Shown here piece after piece: positions 36,445-45,927 of a stretch of DNA of 64,000 bases; within the stretch, counting starts at the first letter, position 1, and each line of letters starts with the position of its first letter. Where the stretch lies: positions 2,703,164 through 2,767,163 of the forward strand of contig NZ_CP037452.1 of NCBI RefSeq assembly GCF_007754425.1. Direction: 5' to 3'. The position numbers were made by a program, and so were the translations under genes. Under the pieces are notes generated by a model. That model saw only the letters and a program-made list of their open reading frames with translations, made no database searches and was not told the origin of the DNA. This DNA is from Gimesia fumaroli. GTDB lineage: Bacteria; Planctomycetota; Planctomycetia; Planctomycetales; Planctomycetaceae.

Positions 36445-36576
36445 TTAATAACCAGGTTCGTGGTCTTCCACATTCTTTAGATTTGCCAGTCTCTCCTCGA
36501 TTTGGTCAATTTTAACACAGGCAGTCACACCGAATCCCTAATCTGTGATTGCAATCATCCAGATTAAAAAATTCAT
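36445..36576 (-). pseudogene. Mini-gene interrupted by an in-frame TAG
   Basis: Behind a strong ribosome site (AAGGGGAG at 36582-36589, 5 nt before the ATG) lies a 44-codon frame. It reads MNFLIWMIAITD, then TAG (36538-36540), then GFGVTACVKIDQIEERLANL and a short acidic tail to TAA. A membrane helix followed by a short amphipathic helix is the look of a real small membrane protein. The TAG may be a nonsense mutation, a readthrough site or a base error. The surrounding 36371-36841 shows nothing else. Confidence 0.5.
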
Positions 36577-36841
36577 GTCGACTCCCCTTAAGAAGAGAAT
36601 TTCGAATTCATTGCGTGCGGCAGCATCAATAATGTGGCACTCAATCTTCTGCTGAGTATACTTGCAATTGACTCTATATTAAAGAGGTAAAACAGTGCCG
36701 AGTTCAACAGGTGTAAAGCGAGAGCAGGGCACTAAGAGGACTAAGCTCAGATGAATCCAGCTAATGGTATTGATTGTCGTCTGTTCAAGAGGTTTCATCG
36801 AGCGTTGTTTATGCTGTGTTCATCTCTGGTGGTATTTGGAC

Positions 36842-38140
36842 TTACTCGGCTTTAGACCGTTCGGCAGATCCGCTTTGTGTTTTTTCAACACGTTCTTGTT
36901 CCAGCAACATCTGTTCTAATTCCTCGAACAAAACGTCATCTTCGTTACGTTCCTGTCCACTGGCTGCGTTAGTGCCGTGTTGGTGGCCACCACGATTTCC
37001 TCCAGCGCCGCCTCGACCTCGGTTTCCACCTCTGCCTGGATTCTGTGTAGAGGCTTGTTGTCCATTTCTCCCCCCGGCGGCAGCTGCTCCCGGTCCTCGA
37101 TTTCCGCCGCCCCGGCGGTTTCCAGCAACGGTTAAACTATCGTGCATGCCGATGATAAAAAAGGCGGTAATAGCAAGGCTGGCGATGATAAACCCACCGC
37201 CCAGTAATCGAGTCCGTTTGATCTGCCACCACATAAACAGGCCTGATATTCCCCAAAAGACCATTGAGAGAAACATCATGTCGACCATTAATCCCCAGAG
37301 CGTTTTGAAATTCCAGTGCGGAGAGAATCCACGGCTTAAGTGGAGTCGCTGAAGGAATGACTTGCTGTTCATGGGGAGTTCCGCATCTTCATGCGTGGTT
37401 GCGATAAACCCATTTCCCAGGTTATATACGATGGCAACTGGTTCCCCATCGACTTCTGCTGAGAACGTTAGACTGGCGGCGCGACGCCCGGTATTGGCTT
37501 CGCCCGAAGGAAGGTCTAAATTTTCCAGGACAGCGGGGACCGCGTTTTTTGCTACCAGCAACGGGTTGCTCTCGATCTCGACGCGGCGAATTCCCTGGAG
37601 CGGGTTTGGTGTTTCTACCGGTTGGTCTGCTTCGGGAACTGCTTTAGTCGTTCGAATCTCACCATCACCGGTCACTGGATTAATAGACACGGTATGCGAA
37701 ACCTCTTCTGCGTTGACAGTGTAAGTCAAGTCGCCGCTATAGTGCGGAGTGCGGAGGTCAGTGAGAACAACTTCAGGATCTTGCGTTTCTTTGAGCTGCT
37801 CATTTAATGAAGCAACAATTTTTTCTGCCAGACTGTCGGAGGCTGGTAGTTGTGCCAGTTCATTTTTACTGACTTCAGCGGCTACGAAAGACTGGACGTT
37901 GTCTCCAGTAAACCAACGCGGATGATTAAAGAACATTCCCGTCACACCGTAGAGCAACACCCAGGGAAACATGAACAGACCGGAATAGAGATGGACTCTC
38001 CGGACCAGTTTCATGGTCGTATTCCAACTTTTTGACGCATTGCTTTTGCGTTTCACCGTTGGCTTAGGAGCATCCATGTTTTCTGTCGTTACAGATTGTG
38101 AATCGCTGATCGCGGGATGTTGATTTGTGGTTGTAGACAT
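36842..38140 (-). CDS. PepSY-associated TM protein
   Basis: Protein of 432 residues with four predicted membrane helices: one near 48-70 (VHLYSGLFMFPWVLLYGVTGMFF), two adjacent ones near 285-310, and one near 320-345. PepSY-type extracytoplasmic domains lie between them (VVLTDLRTPHYSGDLTYTVN, VSINPVTGDGEIRTT, LQRLHLSRGFSPHWNFKTLWG). PepSY-TM proteins often accompany iron or siderophore uptake as reductases or stabilisers. The last 90 residues are Gly/Arg/Asn-rich and then acidic, unusual for the family. The start has GAAGG 9 nt upstream. It lies downstream of the DUF1559 gene on the same strand. Confidence 0.85.
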   Translation of the reverse strand: MSTTTNQHPAISDSQSVTTENMDAPKPTVKRKSNASKSWNTTMKLVRRVHLYSGLFMFPWVLLYGVTGMFFNHPRWFTGDNVQSFVAAEVSKNELAQLPASDSLAEKIVASLNEQLKETQDPEVVLTDLRTPHYSGDLTYTVNAEEVSHTVSINPVTGDGEIRTTKAVPEADQPVETPNPLQGIRRVEIESNPLLVAKNAVPAVLENLDLPSGEANTGRRAASLTFSAEVDGEPVAIVYNLGNGFIATTHEDAELPMNSKSFLQRLHLSRGFSPHWNFKTLWGLMVDMMFLSMVFWGISGLFMWWQIKRTRLLGGGFIIASLAITAFFIIGMHDSLTVAGNRRGGGNRGPGAAAAGGRNGQQASTQNPGRGGNRGRGGAGGNRGGHQHGTNAASGQERNEDDVLFEELEQMLLEQERVEKTQSGSAERSKAE

Positions 38141-38208
38141 TTTGATTGCCTTCGTGAATCGCCTGAGTCAAAAATCAAGGAGAAACGTATGTGAAGAAAA
38201 GTAGCGCT

Positions 38209-39246
38209 TTAGAATTCGCCTAATACATTACCGTCATTTCGTGAGAACAGATCATGCATAATTTCGACGTTGATATTCTCGCTGATACCTCGGACACTCC
38301 CATCGCAGAGAGCGACATTTGCAATGCCGGTGTGATTGCTGCGTGGTCCTGAAATCAGATAGGCTCGAATTGATAAATCGGGATAGGGACTGTTAGGCAC
38401 ATACCAGCCATTGATCGCACCGCCACCACTTCCAAAGCCGGAGATCCAGAGACTGCCGCGAGTTCCTTTCCAGTCGCTTACGGAAGCAATAAAGGCGTCA
38501 GGGTTTTCTGTCAGAGTTCGATCACGAAATGCCTGCATATCTGAGAGATTTCGGCCGGAACCTTGTGCCATGAGTTTTTGAACCTGATTTCGATCTGTGA
38601 CTGAGCCGCTGAAATCCTGTCCCGGTCCCATCAGGGTTTCCGCGAAAGCAACGGTATTTGATGTGCCATCCGTGATATCTCGAAATTTGACTTTCGATCC
38701 TGACCAGGCGATTCCATCAGTCGGATCACCATAGCTGGCGTTGTTACCGGTTCCACTACCGACGTTGATGGCGTAGTTGAGTCCGGCGCGAGTGAAAGTT
38801 CCACTGCTGCTGCCTCGGCTGAATGTGACCGGTTTGACCGGCGACACTGTATCACTTGGGCAGGTGAAGAAGGGGATGGGAATTTCCGCGGTGGTATCGT
38901 GGGGCGGATTAAATCCACTATCGGGCCGACCAAGGGGAATGTCAAAGTCGATCAGTCCGTGCAGGTTGGCCTGGTCACAATAGGGGAGAAGCTGAGCCTG
39001 GGCTGAGAAGCCATAACTGATGGAGGCGCCAATGGGAGGAAACGTCGTATGTGTGCTCTCATAGTTGTGCATCGCCAAGGCAATTTGCTTGAGGTTGTTT
39101 TTGCATTGGGCACGTCGGGCTGCTTCACGAGCCTGTTGAACGGCAGGGAGCAGGAGTGCAATCAGAATTGCAATAATGGCGATGACGACAAGTAGTTCAA
39201 TCAGCGTAAAGCCGCGCTGATACCGGCGTGACGCGATGGAGCACAT
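38209..39246 (-). CDS. DUF1559 protein with pilin-like N-terminus
   Basis: A typical planctomycete DUF1559 protein. The type IV pilin/pseudopilin cleavage and helix motif RGFTLIELLVVIAIIAILIA begins near residue 11, followed by LLPAVQQAREAARR. The C-terminal signature is HTGIANVALCDGSVRGISENI. Such proteins are probably processed by a prepilin peptidase and sit in the envelope; their exact role is unknown. I prefer ATG 39246; a TTG nine codons upstream is weaker. Confidence 0.92.
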   Translation of the reverse strand: MCSIASRRYQRGFTLIELLVVIAIIAILIALLLPAVQQAREAARRAQCKNNLKQIALAMHNYESTHTTFPPIGASISYGFSAQAQLLPYCDQANLHGLIDFDIPLGRPDSGFNPPHDTTAEIPIPFFTCPSDTVSPVKPVTFSRGSSSGTFTRAGLNYAINVGSGTGNNASYGDPTDGIAWSGSKVKFRDITDGTSNTVAFAETLMGPGQDFSGSVTDRNQVQKLMAQGSGRNLSDMQAFRDRTLTENPDAFIASVSDWKGTRGSLWISGFGSGGGAINGWYVPNSPYPDLSIRAYLISGPRSNHTGIANVALCDGSVRGISENINVEIMHDLFSRNDGNVLGEF

Positions 39247-39707
39247 GGCAATTCTTTTCGATAAACAGAACAAAACGAAATTTTATCACCCGACACAGGT
39301 GAAAAATGTCCGAGCTTGGCTGGCTACCTGTAAAAAGAATTGCTGGCTACCACAAATGGAGTTGATATTGAGACCCATTCTCAGTAATAGGTTCTTTTTG
39401 TCAAGTTATCCTGCGAAAAATCTATGGGCTTTCCTGTAGCTGATCTAGAAATTACCTTGAGGTGTTTATTGTAAGGTGTAGTTGTTTAATGGTTTATGTT
39501 GTATTTGTGTGTGGTTTTTATTTTTAAAATACCGTAGCTTATCATGTGAATGAGGGAGAAATGATTGAGAAAAATCGCAGGAAAGGGCGGAGATAGTTTC
39601 TTAAATCAAGTATTGCCAACCGGAAAGACTTTATCGTTTGTGCGAGTGAGCCGCTCTATTCCTGCGCGATTCGAATCGGTTTTGGGACTACTCTCCAGTG
39701 GTCTCGT
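39247..39707. other. Intergenic gap inside the minus-strand island
   Basis: AT-rich, no gene seen. On the minus strand a TTGACA box (39404 to 39399) could belong to a promoter for the DUF1559 gene, but the -10 element is poor (AGAATG at 17 nt). Confidence 0.4.
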
Positions 39708-40058
39708 TTATTCGGCTTCGGGCACATAAACAACCTGGCCGGTTTTGAGGCGGTAGGCGGTTCCCAGACGCTGGCCTTCTCCCTGAATTGAGTTCTGGCT
39801 GATGCGGGAGTGTTCGATGACTTTACCTTTACGGCGGATGACTTCCATCTTGGATGTACCCGGGTTTTTGAGGATGGTGACATCCTGAGTTTGTAGCAGG
39901 TCTTCCAGATGGAAATGCGAGACCATCGCCAGAAGTAACGCGACCGCAAAGACCATCGCTACGTCGAACAGATTTGCGACACTACTGAGGGGGTCGTCTT
40001 CCTGTTTTTCCAGCAGGCGGCGGTGGCCAGTCAATTTTCTAGGTTGCTTTAAGGGCAT
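39708..40058 (-). CDS. DUF2149 protein, ExbD-like partner of TolQ homologue
   Basis: Protein of 116 residues with one membrane helix (about 30-47, LFDVAMVFAVALLLAMVSHF). An Asp (residue 32) sits at its start, like the proton-carrying Asp of ExbD/TolR. The rest is extracytoplasmic. DUF2149 genes are known beside MotA/TolQ/ExbB and CobN-like genes in methanogens and some bacteria. It overlaps the end of the preceding channel gene by 20 nt, so the two are translationally linked. Confidence 0.85.
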   Translation of the reverse strand: MPLKQPRKLTGHRRLLEKQEDDPLSSVANLFDVAMVFAVALLLAMVSHFHLEDLLQTQDVTILKNPGTSKMEVIRRKGKVIEHSRISQNSIQGEGQRLGTAYRLKTGQVVYVPEAE

Positions 40059-40719
40059 GCTGGCTGGTCCGTTTTAAAGAAGCTGGACTCGATTCAGTAG
40101 CGGATTCGGATGAAGGTTCCGCCTGAACCAGTTCGTAGAGATATTCGATTTCGTTTAAGTCACGGGCGTACCACTGGCGGCGAAACATCTGCATGGCGTA
40201 GCAGACGCCGCCTACAAAAAGGCCCAGCACAGTGGTGCTGAAGGCGACAACCAGATTCTGGGACAACGCTTCGATATTGCCGTCGGTGAGTCCTTTTAAA
40301 GCGGGGCCCATTGGAATGAGTGTGCCCATCAGCCCCAAAATGGGAGCCGCTCGCACGCCCAGATTGATACGGGCCAGGCGACCGGCGGCTTCGATTTCCA
40401 GTTCGGAAACCAGCTTGGCCAATTGCTTTGGAGAATTCAGAATTAAACGGGCACGGATTGTGAATATAGAAATCAATCCCGGGTAATTTGACTTGTGGAA
40501 GAAATCCGAATTGGAATGAGGGACTTGGGCTCTTTGTTGCCTTATGAATTCTGCCAACGCTGTATCATAAGCGGGTTTGCTGGAAGAACGATGCTGTGAT
40601 TCGCGTAGAAATCCGCCGAGCTCCATCAGGGACCAGACCACAAAACCGAGCAGCAGTAGAATGACTGGAATTAACAGAGCTGTCGAAAGGGTATACAGGA
40701 TTTCGATTAAGAAACTCAT
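40039..40719 (-). CDS. MotA/TolQ/ExbB proton channel family protein
   Basis: Protein of 226 residues with an N-terminal membrane helix (LYTLSTALLIPVILLLLGFVVW). The MotA/TolQ/ExbB domain follows, including PILGLMGTLIPMGPALKGL and the last helix VVAFSTTVLGLFVGGVCYAMQ with the conserved Thr. Such channels use the proton gradient to drive a partner. The partner here should be the overlapping DUF2149 protein. The gene begins 24 nt after the cobN-like gene. Confidence 0.92.
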   Translation of the reverse strand: MSFLIEILYTLSTALLIPVILLLLGFVVWSLMELGGFLRESQHRSSSKPAYDTALAEFIRQQRAQVPHSNSDFFHKSNYPGLISIFTIRARLILNSPKQLAKLVSELEIEAAGRLARINLGVRAAPILGLMGTLIPMGPALKGLTDGNIEALSQNLVVAFSTTVLGLFVGGVCYAMQMFRRQWYARDLNEIEYLYELVQAEPSSESATESSPASLKRTSQHALKAT

Positions 40720-40743
40720 TCGTGTTTCATGTCCTTAGTGTGG

Positions 40744-43700
40744 TTATTTGGAGGGAATACCGCGGCCGGCCCAGAAGCCGACTACGACTAGAGTCCCACA
40801 GGCAAGAATTAACAGCAGTACCCAAGGTAGATATTGCTCGGGGGCTGCCTGTTCCGGTTTCTCTTCAGCCGGCATGAGTTCATTGCCTTCCACCTGTTCT
40901 GTCTGGGATATCTGTTGTTCGATGTTTTGATTTTCTTTTTGTGTTATTTGATTCGGCTTTGGTTCCTGAGTAGTGACGGACTCCCTTGATTTTTTCTGAT
41001 AGGAGGCGAGCAGGGTGTCCAGTTCTTTGCTGCCTGGTGCGCTGAGGACTTTCTCGACAAAGGCTTCCAGTTTTTTATTACCGCCGCCACGCAGGCCTCC
41101 CCCTTCGCCGTGGCGGACGACTGATTTGGCGTATTCGATGGCGACTTCCTGCAAAGTCTCGGGACTCGGCTTCCAGTACTCTTTGCGGGCTGATTCCAGC
41201 AGGATTTCAGTGACTTCCTGATAAGCAAACGGGTTCTCTGATTCGAACCATTCTTTGATATTGAGATTGCGTTTGTCGCGGATATAGGTGTCAACGATTT
41301 CGTTCCAGGTCTCATCGGTGACACTGTTCTCACGCATGATTTTCCAGCCCATTGTATTCGAAACATGGACGGCGATCTGATCGGCTCCCGCGTAGCCTTC
41401 TTTCATCATGCCTTCGATCCATTTGCGGTTGAAGAGTCGGACACGATAGTCCTTGCGAAGTGCATCTTCGGCGTTGACCATGGATGCCTGATCGGGATCG
41501 CGGACATCCGAGAAAAACCACTCCGGTTCTTTGCCGGTCAAATGTTTGATGGCCAGCGAGAGGCTACCCCCTTTGTACCAGTCGTACTTGTTCGAGAGTG
41601 GGCTGCGGGTGCGGTCGGACCAGCTGCGGATTAAGACTTCAGTTCCCTGAATCTGTCTGTTGTAGGTTTCGGGCGCATCCTCGCCCCAGATGCCATCGGT
41701 GTAGACGTGACGGGAAAAACTGAGATAGGTATTCAATAACTCTTCGCGCGTGTCCCATTCCCCCGAACGTTCCACAAGATAATAGTAGCCGGCGGACCCG
41801 AATTGGCCGGGCGGGCTGCCGAAGATGCGGGCTCGTGAAAGACGTTCTGCTTTTTCGGGTTTGACTCCCTGTTGTTCGAGTTCTGCTTTGACCTGCTGGC
41901 TATTTTGGTAAATAATGTTATTGGGTTCGTTTTGGCTGGCGACGAGTCGGATGGCTTTGTCGATCAGTCGCATGCGAGTCGGAAGCATGTCGCGGTAATA
42001 GCCGAGCGCCGAGATAAAAACATCAACACGCGGACGGCCCAGTTCAGCGGCGGGAATCAGTTTGAGCTCAGCGACCAGATTGCGTTCGTCCCAGACGGGC
42101 TCAACCCCCATCAGATACAGAATCTGTGCTTCCATGACGCCATAATCCTGAAAGGTTGCGAAGGAATTTAGAGTGAAGGCAATTTTTTCCGGGTAGTGTC
42201 CTTTATCTTTCAGGTGTTGGGCCAAGAGCTGATCGACGAGTTGTTTGCCTATCTGCCAGGAAGGACGCGAAGGGACTTCTTCGGGATTGACCAGATACAT
42301 ATTGCGGCCTGTCGGAACAACGGCAGGGTTGCGGTCAGGGCTGTTGCCGGGCCCGGGGGAGATGTACTTTCCGTTCAAAGCGGCGAGCAGGTTATCGACT
42401 TCGTTGTGCGTGTGGGTGAAAGCTTCGTCCAGGGTTTGCGTAAGCGCGAGACCTTTGGTGACTTTTTCAGGGAGTATGTCGGTGAGTGGCTTTTCCACGA
42501 CCGATTGTACGGCTTCATGGGGTGAGAATCCCTGATCTAAAAGCAGAGTGACGATCTCCTCAGATTTTTTACGCAGGTATTTTTGTTTATCGCCCGGATT
42601 CAAGGCTTCCTCAGGAGGGACAGTGACGACTTCATTTAAAGCGTCTCGGAATCGCTTACCGAGGCAGGTCACAATCCAGGGCAACATTAGATTTCGGGGC
42701 GGCGCTTCTCCCAGAACATGCAGGCTGACGGGAGTGGTTTCGTTATGAATATCGTGCATATATTCCAGTACTTGTTCGATTTGTTTCGGCGTTAATAACT
42801 GGTTTTCTTCGAGAGGCAGGCGGAGATCCTGGTGCAGATTTGCTTTGAGGAACTGGTCGGTGATGGAAGTACGGAATTTTTCTTTCAGTGCACCCTCTTC
42901 CAGAATGACCCACTTATCAATGTCGTTGTGCAGGTTGAGCAGTTCATCCGAGAGTTCTGCGTTTACAGACGGGGGAACCAGGTGATTGATCAGCGTGGCA
43001 TAAGCACGGCGGCGGACGGGAGAGGATTCGCCGAGGTTGTTGATGATCCAGGGATTGATGTTTGGGATAGCACCCATGATCATATCGGACCAGTCAGATG
43101 AGGACAGTCCCACCGGTTTACCGGGCAGGAGAAATTCAGTGCCATGAGTGCCGAAGTGAATCATGGCGTCGGCGGTGAAACCTTCCTGCAACCAGAAGTA
43201 AGTTGCCAGATAATTATGGGGCGGCGGTACGAGCTTGTTGTGTACGAGTGAGGTGTCGTGGGCCTCTCCGCGTAAGGGTTGAGGTAATAAGATGACGTTA
43301 CCCAGATCAATGCGGGGGACAACGATGAATTTTTCTCCCACATCTTCCCAGACGAGAAACTTACCAGGTGGCGGTCCCCAATGTTTGATGATCGCTTCTC
43401 GCTGTTTGGGAGGGACTTTTTCTTCGAGCCATTTATTATAGGCGGCGACCGGGATTAATACGGCGTTGCCGCTACGCGCGAGACGATCGAGCACACCAGG
43501 AGCCCAGACGCCGATCTGACGCCCCTGTTTTTGCATTAATTCAATCAACTCATCTTCGTCCTGGGGGACTCGAGAAAGAGAATAACCGTCATTTTTCATG
43601 CGGTTCAAGACGTTGATCAGACTACGCGGGCCGTTCATGAACATGCCGGTGGCGCTGCCGCGCATCAACTCTGCTTTGCCCATTTCCCGGTCGTAGTACA

Positions 43701-44844
43701 CGACGGCTATTTTCTTTTCTGCATTGGGTGTGCGGGCGAGTCTGGTCCAGTTGAGCGTGCGGTCTGCGAGATGATTGATACGTTCTTCGATGGGGGTGAA
43801 GGCTTCGGGGCTGCCGCCGCCATGCAGAGTGCCTGAACCAATCTGGGGTTCGATGGCGCCCAGGAGTTCCTGGCTGATGACGTGCAACGCCATTTCGTTA
43901 GCGGCGATGCCTTCGAGATTATTTTGCCATTCCTTGATGGATTGCTTGCGGAAAAAGATCGAGTGCAGGTGCGGGACGCCCAACTTTTCTCGAAATGTCG
44001 TGGATTCACGACTGTGGCAGGTATGAACAACCGCCTCGGGTTTGAACTGAAAAATGTTGGTTTCGAAATCAGGGCCACCATCAATCATAGCAACGGCAAG
44101 GATGCCTTTTTTCTCAAATTGTCGGATTAAGGCATCGACTACTTTAGGTTGTTGAAAGGCTAAGTGTGTGGAGTGGACTGCTATGACCACGCGGGGAGTA
44201 TTATTAATTTCTTTACCCTGCTGCTTGCTCCACTTTAGAAATTCCTGAGTTTCTTTGAACATGCCTTCATGATCAGGATGATACAGGCCTGTTAATCGAT
44301 CAACTGTTTCTGCGGGTAGAACCGTTCCTGACTGCTTGAGATACTTCACATTGACATACAGCAAGAATCGGCGGAGGTTTTCGGGTGAAGAGCCATAATA
44401 ACTTTTCAGCTCTTCATCATGCTCGATGATTCCCTGTTGTGTCAGCAGGGGGAGATGTTTTTCGGCGAGACCAGAGATCGAGATGATCCGTAAGTTCGGA
44501 TTTTGTTTTCGACCTGATGAGATTAACTTGCGGTAATGGTCACGGTCTTGACCGCGGACGTGTTGAAAAAAGACAATTTGATACGGGGTGAAGTCGACGG
44601 TACCACTCGTTAATTGTTCGTCCGTAAAGTAGTCGAGTTGCAATTGGTAGTCGTCTTCGTAACGTTTCAGGATATCGAAGATTCCTCCATGTAAGCCGAT
44701 AAATGCGAGCCTTTGAACGGCGGTTTTGTCGGGTGATGTGGTTTGCGTTTTCTGAGGCGGTTTCAGCGCAGCAGGAGGTGGTTCTGCCTGCAGAGGTGCG
44801 GCAGCAAGAATCAGGCTGAGGTAAATCCAATGAATAAAACGCAC
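40744..44844 (-). CDS. CobN/magnesium-chelatase H family protein, exported and membrane anchored
   Basis: Homologue of the large subunit of cobalto- and magnesium chelatases (CobN/BchH), 1366 residues. The family core is clear: DAMIHFGTHGTEFLLPGKPVGLSSSDW, then GAIPNINPWIINNLGESSPVRRRA, RVDVFISALGYYRDMLP and LTGKEPEWFFSDVRDPD. It differs from true CobN in having a signal peptide at the start (IHWIYLSLILAAAPLQA) and a single membrane helix at the end (PWVLLLILACGTLVVVGFWAG). The catalytic domain should therefore face outside the cytoplasm, where ATP-dependent CobS/CobT could not work. The linked ExbB/DUF2149 pair suggests it is driven by the proton gradient. It may handle a metal or a corrinoid/porphyrin; the substrate is unknown. 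Confidence 0.9.
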   Translation of the reverse strand: MRFIHWIYLSLILAAAPLQAEPPPAALKPPQKTQTTSPDKTAVQRLAFIGLHGGIFDILKRYEDDYQLQLDYFTDEQLTSGTVDFTPYQIVFFQHVRGQDRDHYRKLISSGRKQNPNLRIISISGLAEKHLPLLTQQGIIEHDEELKSYYGSSPENLRRFLLYVNVKYLKQSGTVLPAETVDRLTGLYHPDHEGMFKETQEFLKWSKQQGKEINNTPRVVIAVHSTHLAFQQPKVVDALIRQFEKKGILAVAMIDGGPDFETNIFQFKPEAVVHTCHSRESTTFREKLGVPHLHSIFFRKQSIKEWQNNLEGIAANEMALHVISQELLGAIEPQIGSGTLHGGGSPEAFTPIEERINHLADRTLNWTRLARTPNAEKKIAVVYYDREMGKAELMRGSATGMFMNGPRSLINVLNRMKNDGYSLSRVPQDEDELIELMQKQGRQIGVWAPGVLDRLARSGNAVLIPVAAYNKWLEEKVPPKQREAIIKHWGPPPGKFLVWEDVGEKFIVVPRIDLGNVILLPQPLRGEAHDTSLVHNKLVPPPHNYLATYFWLQEGFTADAMIHFGTHGTEFLLPGKPVGLSSSDWSDMIMGAIPNINPWIINNLGESSPVRRRAYATLINHLVPPSVNAELSDELLNLHNDIDKWVILEEGALKEKFRTSITDQFLKANLHQDLRLPLEENQLLTPKQIEQVLEYMHDIHNETTPVSLHVLGEAPPRNLMLPWIVTCLGKRFRDALNEVVTVPPEEALNPGDKQKYLRKKSEEIVTLLLDQGFSPHEAVQSVVEKPLTDILPEKVTKGLALTQTLDEAFTHTHNEVDNLLAALNGKYISPGPGNSPDRNPAVVPTGRNMYLVNPEEVPSRPSWQIGKQLVDQLLAQHLKDKGHYPEKIAFTLNSFATFQDYGVMEAQILYLMGVEPVWDERNLVAELKLIPAAELGRPRVDVFISALGYYRDMLPTRMRLIDKAIRLVASQNEPNNIIYQNSQQVKAELEQQGVKPEKAERLSRARIFGSPPGQFGSAGYYYLVERSGEWDTREELLNTYLSFSRHVYTDGIWGEDAPETYNRQIQGTEVLIRSWSDRTRSPLSNKYDWYKGGSLSLAIKHLTGKEPEWFFSDVRDPDQASMVNAEDALRKDYRVRLFNRKWIEGMMKEGYAGADQIAVHVSNTMGWKIMRENSVTDETWNEIVDTYIRDKRNLNIKEWFESENPFAYQEVTEILLESARKEYWKPSPETLQEVAIEYAKSVVRHGEGGGLRGGGNKKLEAFVEKVLSAPGSKELDTLLASYQKKSRESVTTQEPKPNQITQKENQNIEQQISQTEQVEGNELMPAEEKPEQAAPEQYLPWVLLLILACGTLVVVGFWAGRGIPSK

Positions 44845-44908
44845 GTAAAGTCCTTCAAGTATTTGAGGATCAGGCTGGTTGAAAAATTAGCGAAACTCTT
44901 CATTTAGC

Positions 44909-45862
44909 TTAGAATTCTCCGACAATTTCACCACCTTGCTTGGTACCCAACGCGTGGTAGACTTCGAGGCTGATATTTTCTGAGAGAAAATGGACCGAAC
45001 CATCACACATCAAAAGGTGTGCGCCGCCGGTGTGTGTGCTCCGGGCAGCATAATTGGTGCAGCCATTATTAGGGGCACGGCAGTCCAGTCGGGGATCGTT
45101 GGGGACACGGTCTGTGCTAAACATGTTGTTCTGGGGATGTCCTCCAAGCCAGATATTTCCCATGTCAGACGCATTGGGTGGCGCGCTCTGGCAGGTATCG
45201 ATATCGGATGCATCAGCGCCGCTGGTGGCAATGTAGTTATCGTTTAAGGTATTCACGTCGAAGTCGCCTTTGAGAATTTCTCCCACCGCGATCGTATTCG
45301 ATGTGCCGTCTGTGATGTCTCTAATTTTTAGATAAGTATTGTGACCGAATACACCAGTACAATCTGCGCTACGACAGGCACATTCGATGCCTTGGTTGGC
45401 GAGGTAGTTTGTGGGAGCCCAGTCGGGATTGACTCGGCCGACCGGATCACTGGGGCAGAGGAAGACAACGATATCGGTACTACCTGCCGGCTGAAAGGCG
45501 GGGTTCTGGCTGGCGGAGAGTGAAAGGTCAATCAAATTGAAGTCGATTAAATTGTAGACGTTGGTCTGATCAATGTAGGGTAGAATATACGTCATCCAGC
45601 TGAATTGATGACGATAGGAGGGGCCGTCGTTTCCGGATTCCATGTGTCCAGGTGGAAACAGTCGATGCGATGCCTCGTAGTTATAGAGCGCAAGTCCCAA
45701 CTGTTTGAGGTTGTTTTTGCACTGGGAACGCCGGGCTGCCTCGCGGGCCTGTTGGACGGCGGGAAGCAAGAGTGCAATCAGAATTGCGATAATGGCGATG
45801 ACAACCAGGAGTTCAATGAGTGTGAAACCATGCTTTTGTTGAGTTGGGTTGACGTGTTTCAT
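44909..45862 (-). CDS. DUF1559 protein with pilin-like N-terminus
   Basis: Second DUF1559 member, 317 residues, with HGFTLIELLVVIAIIAILIA at residue 11 and the C-terminal HTGGAHLLMCDGSVHFLSENI. Unlike the copy at 38209-39246 it is rich in Cys in its middle part (IECACRSADCTG, DTCQSAPP, LDCRAPNNGCTN), which may bind metal or form disulfides. It lies 64 nt upstream of the CobN-like gene on the same strand and is probably in its operon. Confidence 0.92.
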   Translation of the reverse strand: MKHVNPTQQKHGFTLIELLVVIAIIAILIALLLPAVQQAREAARRSQCKNNLKQLGLALYNYEASHRLFPPGHMESGNDGPSYRHQFSWMTYILPYIDQTNVYNLIDFNLIDLSLSASQNPAFQPAGSTDIVVFLCPSDPVGRVNPDWAPTNYLANQGIECACRSADCTGVFGHNTYLKIRDITDGTSNTIAVGEILKGDFDVNTLNDNYIATSGADASDIDTCQSAPPNASDMGNIWLGGHPQNNMFSTDRVPNDPRLDCRAPNNGCTNYAARSTHTGGAHLLMCDGSVHFLSENISLEVYHALGTKQGGEIVGEF

Positions 45863-45927
45863 CTGTAAATTTTTCTTTTGAGTTCGGGTTTTATCGGAGT
45901 CAACAGGAGGCAGGTTTTGCGGCGGCG

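Noticed and set aside
40744-44844. Ordinary aerobic cobalamin-pathway CobN
   Set aside because: Signal peptide and C-terminal membrane anchor, no CobS/CobT and no other cob genes nearby.
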